Assembly: GCF_040958095.1 (NCBI RefSeq)
Contig: NC_091209.1
Location: 8,930,830-8,994,829 of the forward strand
DNA: 64,000 nt
Reading direction: 5' to 3'
From: Procambarus clarkii
Lineage: Eukaryota; Arthropoda; Malacostraca; Decapoda; Cambaridae
Below, piece by piece: positions 34,881 through 45,631 of this stretch. Within the stretch, counting starts at the first letter, position 1; every line of letters begins with the position of its first letter. The position numbers and the translations under genes are program-made. Under the pieces are notes generated by a model. That model was not told where the DNA came from and did no database searches. It worked only from the letters and a program-made list of their open reading frames with translations.

Positions 34881-35239
34881 TTTGAAAATGGCTTTAGGCA
34901 ACATTAACCCACATGGTCAAGCAACCCTACATGTGACATGTGTGAAGCAAACATGTGATTTAAGACAAGTCTGAAGCAAAAAATTGTTACGTAAAACCAG
35001 TCTATAGGAAACATGTGAATGCAACTATTTCAAAAGCAAACACACAACTGAAACCATGTCAGAGGTACACATACGTAGCTGAAATCATGTCAAAAGGACA
35101 ATAACTGAATTAATACCCGTGTCAAAAGCGCATAAACGTAAAATACAATCACGTCAAAAACATGAATGTAAATAAAATCATGTCAGAGCACATAAGCGTA
35201 ACTGAAACTGTTTTAAGCACATAGGTAACTGAAAACATA

Positions 35240-35246
<7 letters not shown>
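34881..35246. repeat. Degenerate roughly 30-base tandem repeat
   Basis: Loose copies of gtaactgaaatcatgtcaaa followed by agcacata. Distinct from the preceding array and strongly decayed. Confidence 0.6.

Positions 35247-35313
<67 letters not shown>
35247..35313. repeat. (AC)n microsatellite
   Basis: About 65 bases of CA directly before the LINE 3' end. Confidence 0.95.
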
Positions 35314-35316
<3 letters not shown>

Positions 35317-35534
35317 TATTAGAAAGAACTTTTTTAGTGTCAGAGTGGTTGACAAATGGAATGCATTAGGGGGTGATGTGGTGGAGGCTCACTCCATACA
35401 CAGCTTCAAGTGTAGATATGACAGAGCCCGATAGGCTCAGGAATCTGTACACCTGTTGATTGACGGTTGAGAGGCGGGACCAAAGAGCCAGAGCTCAACC
35501 CCCGCAAACACAACTAGGTGAGTACAACTAGGTG

Positions 35535-35585
<51 letters not shown>
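35314..35585 (+). mobile_element. LINE 3' end with AC tail
   Basis: Translation reads DIRKNFFSVRVVDKWNALGG, then VEAHSIHSFKCRYDRAR and stop, the conserved end of a non-LTR polymerase. A short 3' UTR (ggcgggaccaaagagc) follows, ending in aactaggtgagtac and an AC run at 35536-35585. Same family as 38470-38910, 46648-46845 and 57533-57600. Confidence 0.75.
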
Positions 35586-36052
<467 letters not shown>

Positions 36053-36404
36053 TAAGTCATAGGCAACTGGAGCTAATATATCCAAAATAACAAAAATATT
36101 TTGTGCCAGACGTGTTACATTGTCATTAGCCTTCTCACAGGTGTTCATGTTTATTTCCAAAATACAGTGATACTGATTTAAAAGTAAAAAAATAGTTTGC
36201 CTTGGAGTAAAGATTTCATTTGCTAAAGTAATATTAACCGGAGATAAAAATAAGATTCATGGAATGTATTCGTGGACACGGTAGGGATCAGAAGGTGTAG
36301 CCAATAAAGGCTAACGAAGTTACGCACAGGAATATAAATGTTCTAATCCAGTAGTGATTTAGCAATATATGGCTAAAAAAAAAGCATGGAATATCTGTTA
36401 CAAA

Positions 36405-36540
36405 TTCGTGTGGGTTCGAGCCTTGGGAAGGAAGGGTCGACTGGGCACTAGTCCTTAATAGTCCACTCGCCTGTTGACCCAACAGTAAATGAGGACCTGG
36501 TTGTAAAGCGACTGGCAGGTCGGCTGTTGTTTGAAAAACA
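36405..36540 (+). mobile_element. SINE, partial diverged copy
   Basis: B-box-like gtgggttcgagccttggg, then the core cccaacagtaaatgaggacc and tggttgtaaagcgactggc, as on the - strand at 3428-3500. Confidence 0.6.
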
Positions 36541-36834
36541 GTTTTAATGATTAAATGCATGATTAACGATTAACTTACACATGTCGACGAGTAGCCTAAC
36601 TCAATAGTCACAAGTTTCTTTTCTTGTACTTATTTTAGTTGTATAAAAAAGGTAATTGATAATACGTAAACAAATTTAAGAAATACAACTGGAAATCTTT
36701 TGATGTTGCATAGATAAAGTGGTATTTCTAACTCCAAATTATTAGGCTACGACTCCACAGCCTTGACGAGGCTTCACACCTGCAACACATGCAGTTATAC
36801 AACTGGCAACAGGGTCGGTGTATTGTCATGCTGC

Positions 36835-36867
<33 letters not shown>

Positions 36868-37847
36868 CAGCTCTGTATGCCAAAGGTACCGTGATGTACA
36901 GGTTTCACTATCGGTCAATTTAGATGGGTAAAATTTAAGCAATTCACCAATTAGAGAACAATGATTTCCCAAAAGCAATTATATTTTACATAAAGCCTGC
37001 GAATGATCAGATTATAGAGACCCAGCAATTATAGTATGAAAGTTAGGGTCCAGTTATCTTCTATACATGGCGTAAGACCGTACTGTAAATACGCTGTGAA
37101 AATTATAAAACAAAATCAACAATTATATTCGTAAATGGTTGTACGTTTGTAATTGAGTTTACCCAAAATTTCAGTACATTATTTACATAAGAAAGAGTCG
37201 TAATAACAGCACAACCTGTGTTCATTATAATTATATACAGTATAATCTATGCTATTTATTATTCACATTATTATTGACAAAATGAATATACAATTTTGCT
37301 AAATCTGATAAATTCAGTGAGGATGCTGTTTATATCCACCTCCACACAAGACAAAAGATGAGACATGAGACAATAGGTCTAAATTGTAGGTGTACAAACA
37401 CATATTTCATCAGGTTACAATATACTACATGAGATATACACGTTTAATTTACGAATTAAAATATGACGGCTTAAAATAATAATAATAATAATAATTATAA
37501 TGATAATTATTGTTTCGAGGGACATAGGAATCACGCATAACCATTTCTTTCCCTCACTAAACTACATTTACATGTGGATAGCAAATTATTATATGTGGAA
37601 AGGTTAATTATACGCATGGAAAAGTTAATTTTGTTTTTACAAGGGGCTTGCTAAGGGAGAGGGGACTGATAGGTTGCGGAAAATTGTAATATTAATTTTG
37701 ATTCAAAGGATAATTGGGGTTGGTAAAGGTTTGTGACCTATCCACAAGGCTTATGGCCTTGTTGCAGGTGTTGATGGTGTGTGTTGCAGAGTGCCAGTGT
37801 TGTGGGATGGTAGAAACTCACTACCATAGCCTAAGGCGATGTTAGTG
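36541..37847. other. No gene; short TA and AAT runs
   Basis: A TA run at 36836-36865 and an (AAT)n run at 37472-37496. Otherwise AT-rich sequence with nothing recognised. Confidence 0.5.
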
Positions 37848-38015
37848 GATTTCTCTGGGGAAAGGGCGATGCCGGTAACTTTATTTGGAGGAGGGGTGAT
37901 GCTAGTGGCTTTATTTGGGGAAGGGGCGATGCTAGTGGCTTTATTTTGGGAAAGGGCGATGCTAGTGGCTTTATTTTGGGAAAGGGCGATGCTAGTGGCT
38001 TTATTTGGGGGAGGG
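37848..38015. repeat. 30-base minisatellite, about six copies
   Basis: Unit gggcgatgctagtggcttta plus tttggggaa. Because 30 is a multiple of 3 it gives an open 10-residue repeat (AMLVALFWER), but there is no start context or other coding support. Confidence 0.85.
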
Positions 38016-38469
38016 GGTGATGGTGGAGGGCTCTGGAGGGATGGCTGGCCTCACGCTGCCTAAGTTTTTTTATACATGGAGTTTTGTTTTATTTATATTT
38101 TTCCAACCTGGTAGCAATTCACTGTAAATATTTTTTTTTTAAATTTTTACTTAGTGGTCGTCATGATCCATACAGTTATCAAGCTGTAATTTGCTAATAC
38201 AACTAATTTAAAATTTAAGGAATAAAATAAAATAAAATTATAATGAAAGATGAGGCATTTTTTCCATCAGATTCTTTCCCAAACTGTTTAAACAAAATGT
38301 GTGAGAAAAAGTTTAGAACACATAGGCTTAACTGAAATTACCAAGATGAGGCTTCATAAGAGTGAGACGCCACAGTTCCTCGTCCCACATGTTTTAACAT
38401 ACATGATTTATATTGTATTTTCTTAAATAAAGATAAAAAAAACATACATGATACAACTGGGTCTCACAG
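38016..38469. other. No recognisable gene
   Basis: AT-rich. Ends with a short A-rich stretch after aataaagata at about 38425, possibly another retroelement tail. Confidence 0.4.
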
Positions 38470-38910
38470 TGTGTGTACTCACCTATTTGTACTCGCCTAT
38501 TTGTGCTTGCGGGGGTTGAACTTTGGCTCTTTGGTCCCGCCTCTCAACTGTCAATCAACTTTTGTACAGATTCCTGAGCCTACTGGGCTCTATCATATCT
38601 ACACTTGAAACTGTGTATGGAGTCAGCCTCCACCTCATCACTGCCTAATGCATTCCATCCGTTAACTACTCTGACACTGAAAAAGTTCCTTCTAATGTCT
38701 CTGTGGCTCATGTGGGTACTCAGTTTCCACCTGTGTCCCCTTGTTCGCGTACCACCAGTGTTGAATAGTTTATCCTTGTTTACCCGGTCGATTCCTCTGA
38801 GGATTTTGTAGGTTGTGTGTGTGTGTGTGTGTGTGTGCGTGTGTGCGTGTGCGTGTGTGCGTGCGTGCGTGCGTGCGTGCTCCACACTCTCTTTCCTCAC
38901 CTCATGCACC
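38470..38910 (-). mobile_element. LINE 3' end, - strand, with GT tract
   Basis: On the - strand: GGTRTRGHRWKLSTHMSHR, then DIRRNFFSVRVVNGWNALGS and EADSIHSFKCRYDRAQ and stop, followed by the shared 3' UTR. A GT/GC-rich microsatellite at 38812-38880 interrupts it upstream. It is the best-preserved example of this LINE C-terminus here. Confidence 0.8.
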
Positions 38911-39013
38911 TAAGTTTTGACGCAGTACAACTTGTGTGCTCGCCTAATGCCTCAAATTTTTGACGTACAACCTGTTAGATGAGGCTTGTTACCTCACCTA
39001 ATGTACCCAAGTT

Positions 39014-39045
39014 TTGAGGCTGTCGCCCACCGGCGACAGCCTCAA
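39014..39045. repeat. Perfect GC-rich hairpin
   Basis: Arms ttgaggctgtcgcc and ggcgacagcctcaa with a 4-base loop. It lies within a loosely repeated stretch (38900-39050) built on cacctaatg(c/t)accaagttttgac. Confidence 0.9.
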
Positions 39046-39264
39046 ACTGTCGTTGTGTTAGTGTAAAGTGGATTAATATTGACCAGTGAACACCAAGCTC
39101 GATACCTTGAGCGTATTTCGTGGGTTCAAACTTTTCTAGTTAGGCAAAACCACTTAAAATTTTACGTTTGACTATTGGAAAACAAACAAAAACACACAAA
39201 CACTCAGAACTTCCTTTATAAATTTTAACTGCCGTTAGGAATTTGTATAAGAAATCATTTAGAA

Positions 39265-39484
39265 TCTTGTATACTACGTATGTCAGACCAATCCTGGAGT
39301 ATGCGGCTCCAGCGTGGAATCCATATCTAGTCAACCACAAGAATAAGTCGAAGAAGGTTTAAAGGGGTGCCAACAGACTAGTTCTTGAACTATTAGTTAT
39401 GAAGAAAGGCTTCATGAATTTCACCACTCACACAAGCGACCACAGGTGGAGACTGAGTACCCAAATGAGCCACAGGGACGTTAG
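39265..39484 (+). pseudogene. LINE polymerase C-terminal region, left part, split by gypsy 2
   Basis: Reads RILYTTYVRPILEYAAPAWN, then NPYLVNHKNKSKKV, a stop, and further pieces in shifted frames. The last bases code for the start of the conserved HRDV..NF motif, which resumes at 46648 after the LTR element. Confidence 0.75.
39480..39484. repeat. Target-site duplication, gypsy 2, left
   Basis: gttag, identical to 46648-46652. Confidence 0.9.
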
Positions 39485-40500
39485 TGTTACGGCCCTCTCG
39501 GGACGCAACGGGGTTCTTACTCTGATGTAGTTAGAGGAAGATATATATATCCGTTCCCAAGCCAGTAGTGGCTATCAAGGGATGAGATCCGTGACGCAAG
39601 TAACTTAAAGGGAGTATGGAAAGATAGTTAAGAACTTAATATTATAATTAACACCATCACCATTTAAATATATAAAATAAAAGAGTACACAAGGGGGAGG
39701 GGTATTAACACTTTACATGGGGATCGTGCACAAACTAGTCTTCTGCTGAAGACTCTTGATCAAGAAGCTAGGTGCAGAGTCCGCGGTGCTTTCTTCGTGG
39801 CCTCAAGACGTGTCCTCTGAGAACGCCGAGCCTACCCTGGCCACAGGTCAGCCACAACACAGGTCCACTGGGGGCACCGTCGTGGAGGCCGTCAACCACA
39901 CGTCCAGCAGGTCTGCTGGCAGGTACTGAGCCACCAAGGCTGGTACGGCCACTCCACGAACGATAAAGGGGGTACGCCCTAGACAGGAGTCTCGTGTGAT
40001 ATCACAAATCACCCTCCTGTCCTCAATACCCCAGTGGATTATCGTCTCCAACCGTCGGTCCCGGGTAAATCCTTCCACTGCCACTCCACTGGCAGGCTTA
40101 ACACACCACAGTGTTCTTCCGGGGGGGGCGACGTCACGACAGCTGCAGCAAACTTCACAGTATGGAGACTGGCTGCCTCGGGTAGACTGACTCCACCTTC
40201 AACACAGTGGTCCCAGGTCGGCTCTGTAAGCAGACACGTTATCAATAACAGGGACACTAAAACACCACACTTACAGGCTCAGACACAAACGCCCGACATA
40301 TCCACTCCATAGATGGCGTTGTAGTCTGAGCACCACCTCACCAGAGGTCAGCGGCGGCGGTGTTGAGAGCTGAACGGGGCTGGAAACTGGCCCTCGTAGC
40401 TAGTACACGTCGTCGGTTTGGAGGGGGTTTCGGGAGCTGACCCACAGATGGCGCGGCCGTCACTGTTTCGAGATTGGACGCTGGATCAGGGTCCGTAACA
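39485..40500 (-). repeat. Gypsy 2 LTR (3' LTR in element sense)
   Basis: 1016 bases, TGTTAC...GTAACA. I found no difference from 45632-46647 on line-by-line comparison. Small ORFs inside are duplicated in both LTRs and are not genes. Confidence 0.95.
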
Positions 40501-40511
40501 CCTCCCCACCA
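40501..40511 (-). other. Gypsy 2 polypurine tract
   Basis: On the - strand ggtggggagg touches the 3' LTR. It resembles the tract of gypsy 1 (ggaggtggaag). Confidence 0.75.
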
Positions 40512-40569
40512 AAAGAATTTGGTTTGGGTTCCTATAAAAAGAGAAGACAAACCAAATTAGCACGTGGAT

Positions 40570-43500
40570 CTAGATACGAGATAATGCGTCAGCTACCACG
40601 TTGTCCACCCCTTTTATGTGTTCAATCTGGAGGGGATATTGCTGCAAATGTAGACTCCATCTGGTGAGCCTGAGGTTCTTTTGCTTAAACTGAGCCAGGA
40701 ACTTCAGAGGGTTATGGTCGGTCCGTACTAATATAGGATGGCCATTGCTTGTTAAATATACCTCGAAGTGCTGGACGGAATTAATTAAGGCCAACGTTTC
40801 CTTTTCTATGACCGAGTAATTAAGCTGGCTGGGGGTGAACTTCTTAGAATGATAGGCCACCGGGTGTTCCACCCCCTTCTCGTCCGTCTGGGATAAAACG
40901 GACCCCAAGCCATAATCAGAAGCGTCGACCGTCAGGATAAATCTATCCTCAAAGCTCGGGGACCTGAGGATCGGAGAAGAGATTAGAATTGCTTTGAGAC
41001 TCTCAAATGCCTTCTGGCAATTCTCATCCCATATTAATTTCACCCCCTTCTTCAACAGATTGGTCAGGGGGGCGGCGATGGAGGAAAAATTAGGGACAAA
41101 CTTACGATAAAAACCAGCCATACCAAGGAAACGCAAGATGTCCTTCCTGGTAGCTGGCGTAGGATACTGGATTATTGCCTCTATCTTGCTGGCCTTCGGC
41201 GCAATCCATCCTCCTCCAACCTTATGACCCAAGAAGATGACAGAGGTCCGGGCAAACTCTGATTTATGCAGGTTGACCACTAATCCTGACTGGAGCATGG
41301 CCTTGAAGAAATCCTCTATGTGACGCAGATGATCCTGCCAATCTACATCATATATTAATACATCATCGATGTAGACTAAGGTGTTTTCTACGTCACGCAA
41401 CACAGTACCCATCAGTCTCTGGAAAGTGGAGGCCGCATTTTTCATCCCGAATGGCATCACCTGACATTCAAACAGCCCGTCGGGTGTCACAAATGCTGAT
41501 ATGGGTTTGGCCTTTTCCGTGAGGGGAACTTGCCAATAGCCTTTGAACAGGTCAAACTTCGTCAGGTAACGGGCTTTACCTATGGCATCCAGACATTCCT
41601 CTATTCTGGGGAGAGGGTAGGTATCTGCTACTGTGACCTTATTCACCTGGCGATAATCAATACAAAGACGGTATTTCTTACCAGGTTTGGGCACTAGTAG
41701 TATCGGGGATGACCATGGGCTCGAGCTCGGGGCTATCAGATGGTGTTTCAGCATGTAATCTACCTCCTCTTTCACTACCCGTTTCTTCAGTGGGTTGAGA
41801 CGGTACGGGTGTTGCTTTATAGGTCGGACGCCTTCCTCCAGCTCGACATCATGCCTCAAGACAGATGTTAATCCTGGAACATCGTCGAAGATAGGCTTGT
41901 ATTGCCGGATCATCTGCAGCAATGATGATTGATGTCCTTCGGCCACGTGTGTCAACTTTGCCTGCAAGTTTAACAGAATGTCTGAGTTAGTCAACACTTC
42001 CTCTTCCTCCTCAATGTCGTCATTAGTGGTCACTAAGGTTACGGGGAGTGTATCCCGACCCTCGTACTTCTTGATCATATTAACATGAACCAGAGTCTCT
42101 TTCTTACGACGGTCTGGAGTACTCAGAAGGTAATTGAGGTTAGTAACCTTCTTTACAACCGGGTAGGGACCTACGAATCTGGCGCTCAAACTCCCAGTTA
42201 TTGTAGGAGTACACACCAAAACCAGATCTCCTACTTGGAACTCCCTTTGCTTGGTCCTCCTATCATACCTGCTCTTGATCGTTCTTTGTGTACTTTCTAA
42301 GGTCCTAGTAGCCATCTCCCAGGCTGAGAACAGCCGTCCTTTAGTGGTAGACAACCAGTCCACAATATCCTCGTTGGTTTCTGCGTCCAGCCAATGGTCT
42401 CGTGCCACCTCTAAGGGACCTCTTACTGAGTGACCAAAGATCATCTCGAATGGGGAGATTCCTAGGGATTCATTGGGCACTGATCTTACCGCAAATAGGA
42501 GGTAGGGCAGTTCTTCAACCCACTTACTCTGCCTGTCGTAGCAAAACTTCCGAAGCATGCCCTTCAACGTCTGGTGAAAACGTTCCAAAGCTCCTTGAGA
42601 CTCGGGATGGTAGGCACTAGAGGTAACCTGTCGAATTCCCAGGTCGGCGATCTGTCGGCGAAACAAATGGGACATGAAATTAGACCCCTGGTCCGTCTGA
42701 ATGGTCTTGGGAAGACCGTATCGCGAGATGAACCAGAGCAGTTGTTTCACCAACACCTTAGCTGTGATGGTTTTAAGGGGGATCGCTTCTGGGTACCTAC
42801 TAACCCGATCTAGTATTGTTAGCAAATACTTCACCCCTGAGGTAGCAGGTGGAAGAGGGCCTACTATATCCAAGATGAGGTGTTCGAAGGGCTCACCTAT
42901 TGATGGAATGGGGTATAAAGGGGCTTTGGGGACAGGCTGGTTTGCTTTTCCGGCCACTTGGCAGGCATGGCAGGTCTTGCAGAAATGACGTACGTCCTCC
43001 TTCATATGCGGCCAGTAGAAACCTTTGGCTAGGCGGTGGAAAGTCTTAGAGATCCCACCATGTCCAGCAAATCTATTAGCATGGGCTGTTTCTAACAGCT
43101 TAGATCTGAACACGGCTGGGACGACTATCTGATCACCTACCGCCCTTGACTGGGGGTATCTCGGAGGATGCCGGCGACACAGTACACCACTTGACCACAC
43201 ATATAGATCCCCTCCTTTCGTAGGAGAGTCTACGGTGTCGGCCAACTTCCGTACCTGAGGGTCCTTCTTCTGTTCCTCTATCAGCTGGGCTCGAGTCCAG
43301 CGTTCGGGAACCGGCATCTGGACTGGTGGGACTGGTGTATGGCTACTTGTAACCTGCGGGATAGGAGGAGAGTCAAACAAAGTGTTTAGATCTAGTGGTG
43401 CATGGAGGTGCGCCTGAGACCTGGTTTGCACTGCTGCGATGGGACTGGTCTCTTCACGTCCTGGAATATCCACTACCAGGGGACAGTTGGGTAACAATCC

Positions 43501-45237
43501 TAGGGCTAAGTCATTGGCTAATATTACGTCAATTCCCTCTATGGGAAGACTATCCACCACGGCCAACCGACACTCACCTTTGAAGTGCTGAGAGTCTAGA
43601 TGTACTTGTACCAATGGGGCAACATACAAGGTGGAAGGGAATCCACCCAGGATTACCTTCTGCATCTCATCCGCCGATATACCTTCGGGTAATGATGTTT
43701 CCAGAATTAGAGACTGGGCCGCTCCACTGTCTCTAAGTATTACCACAGGCGTACTTGCAAGGCCACTGGCTACATATCCTTGGGAGGTATATGGGGCGAA
43801 CAATCCTTTCCTCTTCTCTAGGGTGGATGTCGGTGGCACTATACTGTTCATCAGCATGACTTCCCTACGGGGATTATTACCTGAACTGCTACGACACTTC
43901 GCAGCAATATGTCCTCTCTTACCGCAGGTCCAACACAATACATCCCTCTTCGGACTAAACCTCCGAGGACTATCCGAGGTTGACTTGGCGGCACTACGAG
44001 GGGCAGTTCTATCTTCCGGTTTATGTTTGGCTGGATATCTTGAATAGGTCTTCGGGACGTACCTAGCAGATGGCCTATGAGTCAGGATGTATTCCTCAGC
44101 CATTGTGGCTGCTGCACTCAAGGTCTCTACCTGCTGTTCCTCTAGGTACGTCTTCAAGTCTCCAGTCAAACAATCCTTGAAGTCCTCCAGCAGAATCAGC
44201 TGCTCGAGGTCTTCCTTGGTCTCCACCTTCCGAGAGGCACACCATTCCTGGAAAAGTCGCTCCTTGATCGTGGCGAATTCGGTAAAAGTGTGCTCTGAGG
44301 TCTTCTTCAGGTTTCTAAACTTCTGCCTGTAAGCCTCAGGTACCAATTGGTACGCCATGAGCACCACTTTCTTCACCATATCGTAATCGCCGGAGTCGTC
44401 AAGGGATAACGTAGAGTAGGCGATTTGGGCCTTCCCAGTCAGGACTGACTGTATCATGATGGCCCAGTTCTCCCTTGGCCACTCCAAAGAGGCAGCGACT
44501 TTCTCGAAGGCTGCGAAGAACTTCGAAACTTCTCTCTCGTTGAATTTGGGGACCATTTTGATATTCCTTACCGGATCGAAACCGCTTACTCCAGTTTGTC
44601 TCTGTCCAGCGCCTAATCTTAATACTTCTAGTTCATGTTGTCTCTGTCTTTCTTTTTCTTCTCTCTCTCGCTGTTTCTCTTCTCTTTCTCGTTCTTCTCT
44701 CTCTCTTTCTCGTTCTTCTCTCTCTCTTTCTCGTTCTTCTCTTCTTTCTTCTCTTTCTCTCTCTTCTCTCTCTCGTTTCTCTTCTCTTTCTAATTCTAAA
44801 CGCCTAATCGCCAATTCCTTTTCTTTTAAGTCTCGTTCCATCTCTAATTTCTTCCATTCTATTTCACGATTGATCTCTAGGGCACGCATTTTGACTGTTA
44901 GGAGGCTGATATTAAGCTCACCTGCATCACTGTCAATGTCACTGCCCTTATCTTCCTTTTCTGTGGAAGCTATTTCCTCACCTTCCCTTGTACTAGGAGT
45001 CTCGCCTTCCTGTTTCTCTTCTGCCTTCAGGTGCCGGTGAACCTTGGACAAGATCTCCACACGGGAATCACTGGCACGGATCTTGATCTCCAGGTAGGCG
45101 CTCACTAGTACAAGTTCCGGTTTGCTCAGATACTTTAATCTGGCAAGACAGTCCACTCTGTTCAGAAAAGCCTGAACATCGTCCAGATCATCGATGGTAG
45201 CTTTGTCTGCCATTGTCACAGCTGGAACACTTTGCAC
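40570..45237 (-). CDS. gag-pol: Gag-pol polyprotein, gypsy 2 (gag-PR-INT-RT-RNase H)
   Basis: 1555 codons, unbroken. Residues 115-205 are an extreme Glu/Arg coiled coil. 225-380 is a SCAN-like gag domain (FAAFEKVAASLEWPRENW). The zinc knuckle is at 435-448 (CWTCGKRGHIAAKC). Protease is ILRDSGAAQSL, with the active site at 503-505. Integrase has H719, H726, C756, C759 and D790-D849-E885 with 35 residues between the last two, and a GPY module at 1023-1025. RT carries KFDLFKGYWQVPL and YIDD at 1289-1292. RNase H includes D1438 and D1507 and ends VVADALSRI. As in gypsy 1, the integrase lies upstream of RT. A second Met at codon 9 could be the start. All key residues are present, so activity is plausible. 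Confidence 0.95.
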   Translation of the reverse strand: MQSVPAVTMADKATIDDLDDVQAFLNRVDCLARLKYLSKPELVLVSAYLEIKIRASDSRVEILSKVHRHLKAEEKQEGETPSTREGEEIASTEKEDKGSDIDSDAGELNISLLTVKMRALEINREIEWKKLEMERDLKEKELAIRRLELEREEKREREEREREERREEREREREEREREREEREREEKQREREEKERQRQHELEVLRLGAGQRQTGVSGFDPVRNIKMVPKFNEREVSKFFAAFEKVAASLEWPRENWAIMIQSVLTGKAQIAYSTLSLDDSGDYDMVKKVVLMAYQLVPEAYRQKFRNLKKTSEHTFTEFATIKERLFQEWCASRKVETKEDLEQLILLEDFKDCLTGDLKTYLEEQQVETLSAAATMAEEYILTHRPSARYVPKTYSRYPAKHKPEDRTAPRSAAKSTSDSPRRFSPKRDVLCWTCGKRGHIAAKCRSSSGNNPRREVMLMNSIVPPTSTLEKRKGLFAPYTSQGYVASGLASTPVVILRDSGAAQSLILETSLPEGISADEMQKVILGGFPSTLYVAPLVQVHLDSQHFKGECRLAVVDSLPIEGIDVILANDLALGLLPNCPLVVDIPGREETSPIAAVQTRSQAHLHAPLDLNTLFDSPPIPQVTSSHTPVPPVQMPVPERWTRAQLIEEQKKDPQVRKLADTVDSPTKGGDLYVWSSGVLCRRHPPRYPQSRAVGDQIVVPAVFRSKLLETAHANRFAGHGGISKTFHRLAKGFYWPHMKEDVRHFCKTCHACQVAGKANQPVPKAPLYPIPSIGEPFEHLILDIVGPLPPATSGVKYLLTILDRVSRYPEAIPLKTITAKVLVKQLLWFISRYGLPKTIQTDQGSNFMSHLFRRQIADLGIRQVTSSAYHPESQGALERFHQTLKGMLRKFCYDRQSKWVEELPYLLFAVRSVPNESLGISPFEMIFGHSVRGPLEVARDHWLDAETNEDIVDWLSTTKGRLFSAWEMATRTLESTQRTIKSRYDRRTKQREFQVGDLVLVCTPTITGSLSARFVGPYPVVKKVTNLNYLLSTPDRRKKETLVHVNMIKKYEGRDTLPVTLVTTNDDIEEEEEVLTNSDILLNLQAKLTHVAEGHQSSLLQMIRQYKPIFDDVPGLTSVLRHDVELEEGVRPIKQHPYRLNPLKKRVVKEEVDYMLKHHLIAPSSSPWSSPILLVPKPGKKYRLCIDYRQVNKVTVADTYPLPRIEECLDAIGKARYLTKFDLFKGYWQVPLTEKAKPISAFVTPDGLFECQVMPFGMKNAASTFQRLMGTVLRDVENTLVYIDDVLIYDVDWQDHLRHIEDFFKAMLQSGLVVNLHKSEFARTSVIFLGHKVGGGWIAPKASKIEAIIQYPTPATRKDILRFLGMAGFYRKFVPNFSSIAAPLTNLLKKGVKLIWDENCQKAFESLKAILISSPILRSPSFEDRFILTVDASDYGLGSVLSQTDEKGVEHPVAYHSKKFTPSQLNYSVIEKETLALINSVQHFEVYLTSNGHPILVRTDHNPLKFLAQFKQKNLRLTRWSLHLQQYPLQIEHIKGVDNVVADALSRI

Positions 45238-45600
45238 TTAACACACTGCTTACACGTTAGCACTTAACACAACGAGCACTGTTCTACGCCAATATTGCAC
45301 TTTGTCGCACCAAACACTGCACTTGCCAATATTGCACGTAATCACTCCGGGCACCGCACTACCCAATATTGCACTGAATCCAAGCGAACACTTCGCTCTA
45401 CAATATTACACTAAATCACTGAGCACCGCACTAGTCAATATTGCACTTAATCGCTTAATCACAGCGAGCACCGCACTGCACAATATCGCGCTTAGTCACT
45501 CTGAGCACCGCACAGGACGTATAACGTCGCAATCGTCACACAGGGGGAATTATATACAGGGATTACGCCACTTCAACACCCCTGTCAAACATACTTAACA
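45238..45600 (-). repeat. Gypsy 2 leader with imperfect tandem motifs
   Basis: On the + strand five to six loose copies of caatattgcac(t)...aatcact..gagcaccgcact, spaced about 35-45 bases, lie between 45285 and 45515. This is leader RNA in element sense and could be a packaging or translation control region; that role is a guess. Confidence 0.6.
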
Positions 45601-45607
45601 AGGGGAC

Positions 45608-45627
45608 GGATCCCGCTGGGGATGCCA
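45608..45627 (-). other. Gypsy 2 primer-binding site
   Basis: On the - strand TGGCATCCCCAGCGGGATCC lies four bases inside the 5' LTR and starts with TGG. The primer tRNA is not identified. Confidence 0.65.
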
Positions 45628-45631
45628 ATTA

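Noticed and set aside
37839-38063. 10-residue repeat protein AMLVALFWER
   Set aside because: It is the translation of a 30-base minisatellite; no promoter, splice site or partner exon.
39772-40312. Small ORFs in the gypsy 2 LTRs (repeated at 45919-46459)
   Set aside because: They occur identically in both LTRs, overlap one another on both strands and show no domain.
42085-45040. Ser-rich and other + strand frames opposite the gag-pol ORFs (also 23268-27818)
   Set aside because: Antisense shadows of the long coding frames.
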